From JAUNKE01 sp041853585 (GTDB lineage: Bacteria > Bacillota > Clostridia > Peptostreptococcales > Filifactoraceae), in contig JBGZSM010000019.1 of the NCBI GenBank assembly GCA_041853585.1, forward strand, positions 1 to 16,040: a DNA stretch of 16,040 bases, read 5' to 3'. The position numbers and the translations under genes were made by a program. Positions 1 to 7,924 of the stretch are shown here, piece after piece. Positions within the stretch are counted from its first letter, which is position 1. Each line of letters begins with the position of its first letter. The notes beneath the pieces were generated by a model, which did no database searches, was not told where the DNA came from, and saw nothing but the letters and a program-made list of their open reading frames with translations.

Positions 1-11
1 AAGGAGAAAAA

Positions 12-1022
12 ATGAACTATACCAATCCTTACCAATATTTATCCGGCAAATTGAATTCGACTGATTTGATAAATGCCGGCTTTGAAGAAAAATTATACGA
101 CAGAGGCGATGTAAAATTAAATTATATCGTCGCTCCGAAAAATGGACCGGCTTTGCTGCTGATTCCCGCGCAAATTGGAACTTGGGAAAGCTATCATAAA
201 GTGCTCATTCCCCTCTCGAAGCATTTTCATCTCTATGTGTTGGAGATAAGAGGTCACGGAAAATCGAGCTGGACGCCCGGCGAATATTCTTGGAAAACTG
301 TCGGCGAGGATGTCCAATCATTTATCGAAAATGTGATTTGCGAAAAAGTGATTGTCGGCGGAAATTCATCGGGCGGCGTAGTTGCGCTGTGGTGCGCTGC
401 GAATATGCCGGCGCGAATCGCGGGCATCGTGATGGAAGATGCGCCGATTTTCTCCGCCGAAATGCCGCGATTCAAAGATAGAGACCGATTTGTTTACAAT
501 GGTTTGAAACATCTTGTTGAAACCATCGGCGATATGAATCATCGAAACCTTGCCGATTATTTCAGCGGTTTGGAAATGCCGATCTCCGAAAAGCGTGTAA
601 AAAAAGTGCCCGACATGTTCATCAAATGGATGAGAAGGCATATCGAAAAATTTGAGCGCGAGCATCCCAATCAGCCGATTGAGCTGACCTTGCCGGAGCA
701 TCTCAAAATACTCATCAAATCTCTCTCGATGTTTGATACGGATTTTGCAAGAGCCTTTGTCGATGGCAGATTTTATGAGGGAATCAATCATGCGGATGCG
801 CTGAGAGCGACAAAATGTCCTATTTTGCTTCTGCATGGCGATTGGAAAAGATATGAAAAATACGGCTTGGTCGGTGCAATGGACGATGCCGATGCCAAAA
901 GAATAATGGAGCTCGCCCCGCAAACCGTCTATAAGAAAATTGCCGCCAATCATGTGATTCATACTTTCAAGCCGAAAGAATACATCGAGGCATTGCTTGA
1001 ATTCAAAAAATCGTTGAGATAG
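12..1022 (+). CDS. alpha/beta hydrolase (336 aa)
   Basis: This is a complete alpha/beta-hydrolase fold protein, probably cytosolic since no signal peptide is visible. The start is fixed by AAGGAG at 1-6, five bases before the ATG. The core reads in order: an oxyanion-region stretch near residues 48-56, a conserved IRGHGKS segment at 79-85, the nucleophile elbow GNSSG at 117-121 (Ser119 as nucleophile), and a C-terminal NHVIH segment where His314 is the likely catalytic histidine. The acid could be Asp277 in LLLHGDW or an Asp in the 291-294 stretch; I cannot decide. Only two bases separate its stop from the earliest possible start of the TetR gene, so it is very likely the first visible gene of the exporter operon. 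Its substrate is unknown. An ester or lactone substrate related to the exported compound is only an inference. Confidence 0.9.
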   Translation: MNYTNPYQYLSGKLNSTDLINAGFEEKLYDRGDVKLNYIVAPKNGPALLLIPAQIGTWESYHKVLIPLSKHFHLYVLEIRGHGKSSWTPGEYSWKTVGEDVQSFIENVICEKVIVGGNSSGGVVALWCAANMPARIAGIVMEDAPIFSAEMPRFKDRDRFVYNGLKHLVETIGDMNHRNLADYFSGLEMPISEKRVKKVPDMFIKWMRRHIEKFEREHPNQPIELTLPEHLKILIKSLSMFDTDFARAFVDGRFYEGINHADALRATKCPILLLHGDWKRYEKYGLVGAMDDADAKRIMELAPQTVYKKIAANHVIHTFKPKEYIEALLEFKKSLR

Positions 1023-1072
1023 TCTTGTCCCCGAAAAAGATTATATTTTGCAACTTAAAAGGAGTGATTGTT

Positions 1073-1687
1073 ATTTATTCCAAATTTTACAACTTGCCTC
1101 CCGAAAAGCAGGAGCGCATTATCAATGCCGCTTTCAAAGAGTTTGCATACAAAGGATATGAGCAGGCATCAACCAATGAAATTGTGAAAAACTCCGGCAT
1201 CTCGAAAGGCGCCTTGTTCCATTATTTCAAGAGTAAAAAAGAATTATATCAGTTTTTGCTCGGGCAACTTACAGAGTTCAGCGAGAATTGGAACAAGCGG
1301 GATTTTTTCAAGCGAATGTATCAAATCGGAATCATCAAGCTGGAATTGGCGAAAAAAACACCGACGATTTTTGAATTTGCCACTTCGCTTACAAGAGAGG
1401 ACTCTCTGATTGCGAAGGAGAGCATCAATTCTTCTTTCCGAGAAATCACCGAGAGAGGAGTCGCTCTGATGTATGAAAATATCGACTTCAGCAAATTTCG
1501 CGAGGATGTCGATTTGACCAAAGTGATGAAAATCATCAATTGGACATTATTTGCATTGTCGGATGAAGAAACTTCACGCTTCGGCACCTTGGATGAACTC
1601 GGAGAGGATATGCTCGATGAATACAAAGAGTATCTGGATATTATGCAAAAATGTTTTTATAAATCAAATTTGGACGGTAATATATGA
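1073..1687 (+). CDS. TetR/AcrR-family transcriptional regulator
   Basis: The N-terminal helix-turn-helix is typical of TetR/AcrR repressors: helix 1 in EKQERIINAAFKEFA, then ASTNEIVKNSGISKGALFHYF with the G-I-S-K-G turn and the Y-F of the recognition helix. The rest is an all-helical ligand-binding and dimerisation domain. The start is unclear. The frame is open from a TTG at 1025 without a good SD, and a GTG at 1064 lies inside the SD. The strong SD AAAAGGAG at 1057-1064 has ideal spacing (8 bases) only to an ATT at 1073, which also fits where this family usually begins (I-Y-S-K-F). I therefore chose 1073 (about 204 aa). The stop overlaps the ATPase start as ATGA at 1684-1687. It probably represses this operon and senses a pump substrate; its operator would lie upstream of the window. 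Confidence 0.88.
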   Translation: MYSKFYNLPPEKQERIINAAFKEFAYKGYEQASTNEIVKNSGISKGALFHYFKSKKELYQFLLGQLTEFSENWNKRDFFKRMYQIGIIKLELAKKTPTIFEFATSLTREDSLIAKESINSSFREITERGVALMYENIDFSKFREDVDLTKVMKIINWTLFALSDEETSRFGTLDELGEDMLDEYKEYLDIMQKCFYKSNLDGNI

Positions 1688-2388
1688 AGACCTTATTCAA
1701 AGCAAGCAATATCAAAAAAATATATCGTATGGGCGATGTCGAAATTCGAGCGCTCGACGGGGTGGATTTTGAAATCTACGATGGCGAATTTATCGTATTG
1801 CTCGGCCCGTCGGGTTCGGGCAAGAGTACCCTGCTCAATATTATCGGCGGAATGGATGCCGCAACCTCGGGCGATTTGGAATATTTAGGCAAACCCTTTA
1901 TCATCAAAGACAAATACACCCTGACCAACTATCGACGAGACGCGGTCGGCTTCGTCTTTCAATCCTACAATCTGATGCCGAATCTTACCGCCTTTGAGAA
2001 TGTCGAATTGGCAAAGGAGATTTCAAACAGCAAGATGGATTCGATGGAAATGCTTAAGGCTGTCGGAATCCACGAGCGCGCCGACCATTTTCCATCCCAG
2101 CTTTCAGGCGGTCAACAGCAGCGCGTCGCAATCGCGAGAGCTTTGGCAAAGAATCCGCAGATTTTGCTCTGCGATGAGCCGACGGGAGCGCTGGATTCGA
2201 CATCGGGCAAAGAAGTTCTCCTCATCTTGCAGGATTTTTGCAGAAAGTACGGTAAAACGATAATTCTGATTACACATAATGCGGAGATTGCAAAAATTGC
2301 CGACCGCATCATCTATATCAAGGACGGAAAAATACAATCCGTTATTATCAATGAGCATCCAACGGATGTCGAGGAGATAGAATTGTAA
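1684..2388 (+). CDS. ABC transporter ATP-binding protein, LolD/MacB type (234 aa)
   Basis: All ABC ATPase motifs are present. Walker A is GPSGSGKST at residues 41-49, the Q-loop Gln is at about 93 (VFQSYNLMPNLT, the usual LolD/MacB/YknY form), the signature LSGGQQQRVAIARAL starts at 140, Walker B is ILLCDEPTGALD at 160-171, and the H-loop His is at about 198 (ITHN). The length is typical of this single-domain family. It should work as a cytosolic dimer driving the permease encoded next. The start overlaps the TetR stop by four bases and has only a weak SD, so translational coupling is likely. The stop TAA shares its last base with the next ATG at 2388. This subfamily usually powers mechanotransmission exporters acting on lipids, peptides or macrolides and is not a classical importer class. 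Confidence 0.95.
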   Translation: MKTLFKASNIKKIYRMGDVEIRALDGVDFEIYDGEFIVLLGPSGSGKSTLLNIIGGMDAATSGDLEYLGKPFIIKDKYTLTNYRRDAVGFVFQSYNLMPNLTAFENVELAKEISNSKMDSMEMLKAVGIHERADHFPSQLSGGQQQRVAIARALAKNPQILLCDEPTGALDSTSGKEVLLILQDFCRKYGKTIILITHNAEIAKIADRIIYIKDGKIQSVIINEHPTDVEEIEL

Positions 2389-4745
2389 TGTTGAACAAAA
2401 AACTGTTGAGAGATTTGCGGTCAAACAAAGGCTCGAACTTTGCGGTCGTACTCGTCATCGCCATCGGAATCATGTGCTTCACTTCCCTTTCGATTGTAAT
2501 GGACACATTGTATCTTTCGATGTATACATTTTATGCACAAGGAAGATTTCCCGATGCCTACATCGATGTGGTCGCCGCACCGAAATCCGCCATCGACTTG
2601 GCGAAAAGTACCGACGGTGTCGCAAGTATCGAAGGACGCATCATTGCGGATTTGCGCATCGAAGACGGTTTCGGTAAAATTTCAAACGATACCAAATATC
2701 TGCGCATGATCAGTCATACGCCCGAAATCGGAAAATTTGTTTTGACGGAAGGACATCTGCCCGAGGAAAATAAAAATCAAATCATCGTCAGTCAAAACTT
2801 TGCTGCCGAGAATCAAATCAAAATCGGAGACAAGATTCCCATCATCTCATCGGGCAAACAAAATCAGCTTGAAGTCGTCGGAATCGGACGCGCACCGGAG
2901 TATATCTATGCACTTCGAAACAAGGCGCAAATTTTCCCCGACCCTTTGCATTTCGGAATTTGTTTTGCAAATGACGACACGATTTCACGAGTCAGCGGAA
3001 AAAATAATATCAGCCAAATTATCTACACCGTCAAAAAAGGTTATGAGCAAAAAGAAGTCGAAAAAAATCTTGAAATTCTGTTCAAACCTTACGGCATCGT
3101 GAGCACTTATGCGCGTAAAGACCATTTCAGCAATGTGATGCTCACGCAGGAGCTCGATCAGTTAAAAGGCGCCATCGTCGTGATGCCGCTGATTATGCTT
3201 TCGGTCTCCGCGATGATATTATTTATCATGATAAAGCGAATGGTGGATAAGCAGCGAGCACAAATCGGTCTGCTCAAAGCGTTCGGCATGGACGACAGAA
3301 AAATATTTTTGCACTATCTCGCCTACTCCGTCATCGTTTCCATATTGGGCGGACTGGTCGGCATCGTGCTCAGCGAATTGTTGACAAAACCGTTGCTCGA
3401 TGCTTACAAGATGGTATATAATATGCCATTTGTTCGCGCGAATACCGGTTTGCGTTACGCTGTCATCAGCCTGCTTTTGACTCTTATCACCGGAATCTCC
3501 GCCGGACTCAGCGCGAGTACGAAGGCGGCACAACTTCATCCGAGCGAAGCGATGCGAAGTAAAGTTCCCGACATCGTCCACAGTGGACGAATCGAAAAAA
3601 ATCGTCACTTTATGAATCTGTTTACGACATCGGGGCGAATGAGTCTGCGCAATATTTTTCGAAACCCGGCAAGAAGCTCTTTCATACTAGTCGGGATCAT
3701 GTTCACTTTTGCATTTGCCGTCGTGCCTTGGAATTTTATTCGGGTAAGCGACAAAATTCTTTTTGACAATTTCGATAAGGTTGAAAAATACAATGTGCGA
3801 ATCTATCTTCCGCGATTTGAAAAACTGAGCGATGTGCATTCCGAGCTGAGCAATTATAATTTTATTCAGCGCATCGAAGGTTGTTTGGATATTCCATCCA
3901 CTTTGAGCAATGCGAATTTGAGCGAAAATGTCAGTATCATCGGAATCGAAGAAAATAATATGCTCTACACATTGACGAAAGACGGCGATTTTGTTTATCC
4001 GAAACCGAACGAAGTCATTTTGACCGCGCGCTTGGCGGAAAAAATCGGAGCGCACAAAGGCGATATCATTCAAGTAGAAAGTCCGATGTTTCATAAAAAA
4101 GATGAAAAATATTCCTTTATCGTCAGCGAAATTATTGATCAGACGGTCGGCATGTCCGCCTATTCTGAAATCCGTCATCTTGGAAAACTCGTCGGTAATG
4201 AGCAGGTCGTCAATTCGATTCTGATTCGCGCCCCGAAAGACAGCGGAGAAAAATTGAAAACCATCTACGAAGACAGTCATGAAATCGACGGCATCAACGA
4301 CATTCATAGTATGATTGTCAAAATGAAAAAATTTATGGAATCCTTTCTTTTCGGTATGTATAGCATGGTATTTATTTCGGTTGCCATGGGATTCGCCATC
4401 ATCTACAATTCCTATTCCATCATTCTATCGGAGCGGGAAAAAGAATTTGCTTCCCTGCTCGTTTTAGGAATGTCCGAAAAGGAAGTCATTTCCATCATCA
4501 AATTGGAACAATGGCTCATTGCTTTCATTGCAATACCGCTCGGCTTTCCGTTGACCAATATGATAATTGACGCAATCGGAAAAGCTTCCAGCAACGACCT
4601 GTTCACGCTTAATTTGACCGTGGACCGAATCGCCTTTTTAATCGGCGGGGCAATTACTGTCATCATCATTTTGCTCGGACAGGCTTTTGCATCCGTTAAA
4701 ATAAAAAATCTGAAATTATCCGACGCACTCAAAGCAGACGAATAG
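2388..4745 (+). CDS. ABC transporter permease with two FtsX/MacB-like modules (785 aa)
   Basis: This is a large integral membrane permease built as a duplication. I count about eight TM segments: near 17-40, 262-282, 306-330, 354-378, then 429-452, 650-682, 704-727 and 746-770. Each half therefore has one TM, a long extracytoplasmic domain of roughly 200 residues (MacB periplasmic-core-like), and three TMs of FtsX type. Coupling-region sequences such as KAFGMDDRKIF near 300 and LVLGMSEKEVI near 693 follow the second TM of each half, as in the FtsX family. With both halves fused, one chain could replace the usual permease dimer. The start overlaps the ATPase stop by one base. Downstream, after a short gap with an SD, follows the adaptor protein. 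The exported compound cannot be read from sequence. Confidence 0.92.
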   Translation: MLNKKLLRDLRSNKGSNFAVVLVIAIGIMCFTSLSIVMDTLYLSMYTFYAQGRFPDAYIDVVAAPKSAIDLAKSTDGVASIEGRIIADLRIEDGFGKISNDTKYLRMISHTPEIGKFVLTEGHLPEENKNQIIVSQNFAAENQIKIGDKIPIISSGKQNQLEVVGIGRAPEYIYALRNKAQIFPDPLHFGICFANDDTISRVSGKNNISQIIYTVKKGYEQKEVEKNLEILFKPYGIVSTYARKDHFSNVMLTQELDQLKGAIVVMPLIMLSVSAMILFIMIKRMVDKQRAQIGLLKAFGMDDRKIFLHYLAYSVIVSILGGLVGIVLSELLTKPLLDAYKMVYNMPFVRANTGLRYAVISLLLTLITGISAGLSASTKAAQLHPSEAMRSKVPDIVHSGRIEKNRHFMNLFTTSGRMSLRNIFRNPARSSFILVGIMFTFAFAVVPWNFIRVSDKILFDNFDKVEKYNVRIYLPRFEKLSDVHSELSNYNFIQRIEGCLDIPSTLSNANLSENVSIIGIEENNMLYTLTKDGDFVYPKPNEVILTARLAEKIGAHKGDIIQVESPMFHKKDEKYSFIVSEIIDQTVGMSAYSEIRHLGKLVGNEQVVNSILIRAPKDSGEKLKTIYEDSHEIDGINDIHSMIVKMKKFMESFLFGMYSMVFISVAMGFAIIYNSYSIILSEREKEFASLLVLGMSEKEVISIIKLEQWLIAFIAIPLGFPLTNMIIDAIGKASSNDLFTLNLTVDRIAFLIGGAITVIIILLGQAFASVKIKNLKLSDALKADE

Positions 4746-4756
4746 CGGGAGGACTT

Positions 4757-5995
4757 ATGAAAAAACAGGTAAAATTAGCACTTATCATCATCGCAGCCGT
4801 TTCGATTGCGGGGATTCTGATTTATCAAAAGCTGAAGCCTTTGCCAATCGATATTTATCAGGTAAAACAAGCCACATTGACCGATTCGTTTCGGGAGGAC
4901 GGAATCATCGAGTCCGACAACAACGAATCCGTCTATGTTCCTTATGATGCGAAAATCAAACATATCGTAGAAGAAGGCGCGGCTGTCAAGCAAGGCGATA
5001 TTTTGTTGGAGATGGACAATGCGACGCTTCTGATGCAAAAAAATCAGCTGCAATCACAAATTGCCGCTTTGCGCGGTCAACAGAATCTGAGCCTTTCGGG
5101 CGTGACCGATAATCAAATCGAGATTGCCAAAATAGCGATTGATTCGGCAAAAAATACTTTGAGCGATGCCGATATCAATTACAAAAGACATCAGCAGCTC
5201 TACGATGAGGGCGGCGTCTCCAAGGCGGAGCTGGAACAATCCGAAAGTCTTTATAAAGATGCTCAAAACAATTTGCAGCTCAAAGAAAAACAGCTTCGCG
5301 AGCTCTACGATTCGCGCAAAGAAAAAGCCGGGTCCAAACAATTTTATGGTGGACAGGTCGGCGCCATCGCCGCACAACTGAGCGACATCGAAAGCAAATT
5401 AGCCAACACCGTTGTGCGCGCATCGATGGACGGCGTGGTCAAATCGGTGAGAGCGAAATCCGGCGGGTATGCTCAAGCGGTTCAGCCGGTTTTGGAAATC
5501 ACTTCGCCGAAGAATTTAATCGTTCGTTGCGATGTATTGACCGATAATGTGCCGGCGCTCAAAATCGGACAAAAAATCCGTATCATCCAAAAAACCTATG
5601 CCGGCGACTTGGAATATAAAGCGGAAATCATTCATATCGACGATTTTGCCGAGCCGAAAATTTCATCGCTCGGTTTGGATGAGCAACGAGTCGAAGTCAA
5701 AGCCAAATTGCTTGACGACACCAAACTCAAAGACGGTTACGATGTGAGCGTTGAATTTGACACCTTCCGCAAAGAAAATGTCCTGACGATTCGCAAGACA
5801 TCCTATTTTGAAGATGACGGCAAATATTATGTATGGAAATTGGACGGCTCGAGCATCTACAAGAATGAAATCACGCTCGGCTATATCGGATCGTATGAAG
5901 TCGAAGTGCTCAGCGGTCTGTCGGAAAACGAACAAATCGTGAGCGACCCGAACAATGTCGCGCTGAAAGACGGCGTTCGAGTGAAACAAAAATAG
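4757..5995 (+). CDS. HlyD/MacA-like membrane fusion (adaptor) protein (412 aa)
   Basis: The ATG is preceded by GGGAGG at 4747-4752. One N-terminal TM anchor lies at about residues 5-23, followed by an extracytoplasmic body. The first half of a biotinyl-lipoyl hairpin is at about 58-88 (motif GAAVKQGDILLEMD). A long helical coiled-coil hairpin follows at about 90-215, rich in Gln, Leu, Lys and Glu. The second lipoyl half is near 218-250 (VVRASMDGVVKSV), then beta-barrel and membrane-proximal domains (VLTIRKTSYF, LSENEQIVS). This is the partner of the ATPase and permease, as MacA is to MacB or YknX to YknYZ. It ends the operon, and the terminator-like hairpin begins 9 bases after the stop. No outer-membrane channel gene is present, which fits a Gram-positive or otherwise monoderm use, but the window cannot prove it. 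Confidence 0.93.
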   Translation: MKKQVKLALIIIAAVSIAGILIYQKLKPLPIDIYQVKQATLTDSFREDGIIESDNNESVYVPYDAKIKHIVEEGAAVKQGDILLEMDNATLLMQKNQLQSQIAALRGQQNLSLSGVTDNQIEIAKIAIDSAKNTLSDADINYKRHQQLYDEGGVSKAELEQSESLYKDAQNNLQLKEKQLRELYDSRKEKAGSKQFYGGQVGAIAAQLSDIESKLANTVVRASMDGVVKSVRAKSGGYAQAVQPVLEITSPKNLIVRCDVLTDNVPALKIGQKIRIIQKTYAGDLEYKAEIIHIDDFAEPKISSLGLDEQRVEVKAKLLDDTKLKDGYDVSVEFDTFRKENVLTIRKTSYFEDDGKYYVWKLDGSSIYKNEITLGYIGSYEVEVLSGLSENEQIVSDPNNVALKDGVRVKQK

Positions 5996-6003
5996 CAAAA
6001 AAC

Positions 6004-6051
6004 AAGGAGCTGTTGCAGAATGAGATTTTCTTCCTGCAAGAGCTCCTTTTT
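6004..6051 (+). terminator. Rho-independent terminator after the exporter operon
   Basis: AAGGAGCT at 6004-6011 pairs with AGCTCCTT at 6041-6048. An inner TTGCAG at 6013-6018 pairs with CTGCAA at 6034-6039 across one G/G mismatch. The stem runs into a T tract at 6047-6051. It begins 9 bases after the adaptor stop. The GGAGCTGTTGCA sequence of the left arm also resembles an insertion-sequence terminal repeat (see the mobile relic entry). Confidence 0.75.
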
Positions 6052-6138
6052 GTTCGACGGATTGAAGCATCCATGATGCAAGCTCATAAGAAATGGCTCA
6101 CTCTTAGGAGTTTGCCATTTCTTAGGGCTTTGAAACCC
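6004..6138. mobile_element. IS-derived relic or MITE-like palindromic element
   Basis: The left border, AGGAGCTGTTGCAGAA from 6005, resembles the terminal sequence AGGGGCTGTTGCAAAA of the insertion sequence entering the window at about 15926. Near the other border, TAAGAAATGGC (6087-6097) pairs with GCCATTTCTTA (6114-6124), with inner ACTC/GAGT pairs. Read on the minus strand, this hairpin closely matches the hairpin just inside the IS end at 15949-15988, including the loop AAACTCnTAAGAG. A decayed GGG...CCC mini-hairpin at 6125-6138 lies where the IS has its terminal hairpin. Both IS ends thus seem joined with almost nothing between. I see no clear target duplication. It has no transposase and lies between convergent genes. 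Confidence 0.6.
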
Positions 6139-6160
6139 GCTTTTATTTTACATCAACGAT

Positions 6161-6613
6161 TTATTTTAGAGTAAATCCGTTTGCCAACAACATCTCTTCC
6201 GATTTTTTCATGCTGACTCCGTTTTTCGGGTCGCCGGCAAATGTCATCCCTTCCAGACCTTTCAATTTGTCATAATCAATTTTTGAATAATCCATAGAAA
6301 GTTCCTCAGTTACTTCCGTTTCCCCATATTCAATCTTGTGCTCTATTCCTTCAATTCCCTGATACTTGGCTACAATCGGATCGAATTTTTCCTTAACCGC
6401 CTCTTTATCCTCGAATCCAGGTTGTCCGTACTTTAAAATTGTTTTTGTTGTTTGCTTTGTCACTTTGTCGCCTACATAATAATAGGTAAGCTCCGTATTG
6501 ACAACGCCATTGTCCAAAACAAAAGTCTTGCTCTCCTCTTTTTTCGCTCCGCAAGCAACAAGAAGAAGAGCAAAAGCCGCCAACAAAGTAATCATCTTCA
6601 AAGTCTTTTTCAT
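6161..6613 (-). CDS. YehR-like (DUF1307) lipoprotein (150 aa)
   Basis: This is a small secreted lipoprotein. The signal peptide MKKTLKMITLLAAFALLLVAC ends in a lipobox L-V-A-C with Cys21 as the lipid-modified residue. The mature part is charged and mostly beta/alpha, with segments such as GMTFAGDPKNGVSMKKSEE that I recognise as the YehR/DUF1307 lipoprotein type; the function of that family is unknown. The start is the ATG at 6613 because AGAGAGG (6619-6625 on the minus strand) lies just upstream and the signal peptide begins there; the open frame extends 11 codons further upstream without merit. A sigma-A-like promoter is seen at 6658-6686. It converges on the exporter operon across the palindromic relic, which may terminate both. 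Confidence 0.85.
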   Translation of the reverse strand: MKKTLKMITLLAAFALLLVACGAKKEESKTFVLDNGVVNTELTYYYVGDKVTKQTTKTILKYGQPGFEDKEAVKEKFDPIVAKYQGIEGIEHKIEYGETEVTEELSMDYSKIDYDKLKGLEGMTFAGDPKNGVSMKKSEEMLLANGFTLK

Positions 6614-6657
6614 ATTAACCTCTCTTTCGGCATATTGCCATTTCATTTTACTTGTTT

Positions 6658-6686
6658 AGTTTAATCATAAATCCTGAAGAAGTCAA
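6658..6686 (-). promoter_or_regulatory. Sigma-A-type promoter for the YehR-like lipoprotein
   Basis: Read on the minus strand, TTGACT (6681-6686) and TAAACT (6658-6663) are separated by 17 bases and lie about 45 bases upstream of the ATG at 6613. The match is five of six at -35 and four of six at -10. Confidence 0.55.
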
Positions 6687-6742
6687 TGCTTTATTTGAAA
6701 TTTGCACAAAAAAGTACTTCAACAAGTGTCAGCGCTTAAAAC

Positions 6743-6771
6743 TTGACAAAGGAATTTATATTTACTACCAT
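6743..6771 (+). promoter_or_regulatory. Sigma-A-type promoter for the VanY-like gene
   Basis: A perfect TTGACA at 6743-6748 is followed after 17 bases by TACCAT at 6766-6771 (four of six). It lies 89 bases upstream of the chosen ATG at 6860. The TTG of this -35 box could be mistaken for a start codon because the frame is open from it, but no SD precedes it. Together with the minus-strand promoter at 6658-6686 it forms a divergent promoter region. Confidence 0.55.
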
Positions 6772-6859
6772 AGAAGTGGAAGAAAAATTCCTCGTACAGG
6801 ACAGAACTAATAAAAGTCACTTGGTAAACCATAAAATGATACAAATAAGGATGGAATTT

Positions 6860-7723
6860 ATGGAAAGAATCACGAAATCCTCAAAGCAAAATAAAAGACG
6901 AATCCGCTTTCAAAAAATTGCGGCCTTTATCACGGTGCTGCTGATTGCGCTCTCTCTGATATGGTGGCAGGTTGGGAAAAATAATCGTCCGGAAAATCCG
7001 ACCGGAAACAACGATTCCGTTAGACAAGAATCCCCTTCTCCATCAAAAAATGATTCTCAGAATTTGAAAGAGCCTTCAAAAGATAAAGGAAACGACGAGG
7101 ACAACCATTCAAAAAATGAAGAATCCGCCGAGCCGAAGAATTCTTCAAATGCGAAAAAGAGCGATTGGAATCTGGTCTTGGTCAATCCGAAAAATACTTT
7201 GCCGGAAGATTTTTCCGTTTCGCTCAAAGAGCTTGCAAACGGTCATGCGGTCGATGCGCGAGTCTATCCTTCTTTGCAAAAAATGATGGATGATGCGCGA
7301 GCGCAGGGACTCAAGCCGCTGATTTGTTCTTCCTATCGCACGATGGAAAAACAGAAAAAACTCTACAACAATTTGGTCAAAAAATATCAGAACGAAGGAT
7401 TTTCACAAGAAAATGCCAAGAAGGAAGCTGCCAAATGGGTCGCCGTTCCCGGCACCAGCGAGCATCAATGCGGATTGGCGGTCGATATCGTTTCAACCGA
7501 CTACCAATTACTCAACAAGGAACAGGAGAATACCGCCGAGCAACAATGGTTGATGAAAAACTGCTACAAATACGGTTTCATTTTGCGCTATCCCGAAGAC
7601 AAGGTCGAAATCACAGGCATCGGATACGAGCCGTGGCATTATCGCTATGTCGGGGAAGAAGCGGCGAAAGAAATTTTTGAGCAAAAAATATGTTTGGAAG
7701 AATATTTGGCGAATCTGAAATAG
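6860..7723 (+). CDS. VanY/DacB-type D-alanyl-D-alanine carboxypeptidase, membrane anchored (287 aa)
   Basis: This is a predicted zinc D,D-carboxypeptidase of the VanY family (M15B type), trimming the terminal D-Ala of peptidoglycan stem peptides outside the cell. A short basic N-terminus is followed by one TM at about 22-38, then a polar Asn/Ser/Lys/Glu-rich linker to about residue 95, then the catalytic domain. The family motifs are intact: SSYRTMEKQKKLYN, then SEHQCGLAVD with zinc ligands His202 and Asp209, and EPWHYRYVG with catalytic Glu257 and zinc ligand His260. The start at 6860 has AAGGAT seven bases upstream; ATG 6851 is an alternative. It seems monocistronic. No vanA/B-type ligase genes are near, so a housekeeping wall role is more likely than glycopeptide resistance. 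Confidence 0.92.
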   Translation: MERITKSSKQNKRRIRFQKIAAFITVLLIALSLIWWQVGKNNRPENPTGNNDSVRQESPSPSKNDSQNLKEPSKDKGNDEDNHSKNEESAEPKNSSNAKKSDWNLVLVNPKNTLPEDFSVSLKELANGHAVDARVYPSLQKMMDDARAQGLKPLICSSYRTMEKQKKLYNNLVKKYQNEGFSQENAKKEAAKWVAVPGTSEHQCGLAVDIVSTDYQLLNKEQENTAEQQWLMKNCYKYGFILRYPEDKVEITGIGYEPWHYRYVGEEAAKEIFEQKICLEEYLANLK

Positions 7724-7844
7724 CAGCTCGAAAAGTCTGAACACGAGTAAATCCTCTACGGAATTTATTTTACGCTCATTATCGGTTGCAGTTTTAATCC
7801 GACGAATGAGTTCAGCGAGATTTTCAATCGCCGAAATTAAATAA

Positions 7845-7904
7845 AGGTAGAAAGCATGGTAACCCAAAAAGACTTTTTGTGTAACAGTCACCCGCTCTCT
7901 ACCT
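7845..7904. repeat. Imperfect 60-bp palindrome with a perfect core
   Basis: AGGTAGA at 7845-7851 pairs with TCTACCT at 7898-7904. The core CAAAAAG (7865-7871) and CTTTTTG (7873-7879) form a tight hairpin, and GTTAC/GTAAC segments (7859-7863 and 7881-7885) pair between core and ends. The structure is unequal in the middle, so it is imperfect. It lies in the 238-bp gap between the VanY-like gene and the DUF4300-like gene, which converge, and could slow or end transcription from either side or be a mobile-element end. Confidence 0.5.
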
Positions 7905-7924
7905 GTTCTTTTCATTTTTTAAAA

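Noticed and set aside
366..962. 198-codon minus-strand frame
   Set aside because: Antisense to the alpha/beta hydrolase, which has clear catalytic motifs and an SD.
3687..4307. 206-codon minus-strand frame
   Set aside because: Antisense to the permease; rich in Phe and Asp with no recognisable domain.
5881..6087. Minus-strand frame starting MSLHHGCFNPSNKKELL
   Set aside because: It starts in the IS-derived relic and runs antisense into the adaptor gene; at most a few codons could be transposase residue, which cannot be shown.
6614..6646. Longer start for the YehR-like lipoprotein
   Set aside because: It would place 11 extra residues before a perfect signal peptide; the inner ATG has the SD.
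6818..6825. CACTTGGT upstream of the VanY-like gene, matching the dyad at 10179-10190
   Set aside because: Only one half of the dyad is present and it lacks the GACCA arm; an eight-base match is likely chance.
6743..6859. TTG start extending the VanY-like protein by 39 residues
   Set aside because: The TTG is the first three bases of a perfect TTGACA -35 box with a matching -10, no SD precedes it, and ATG 6860 has an SD just before the basic residues and TM anchor.
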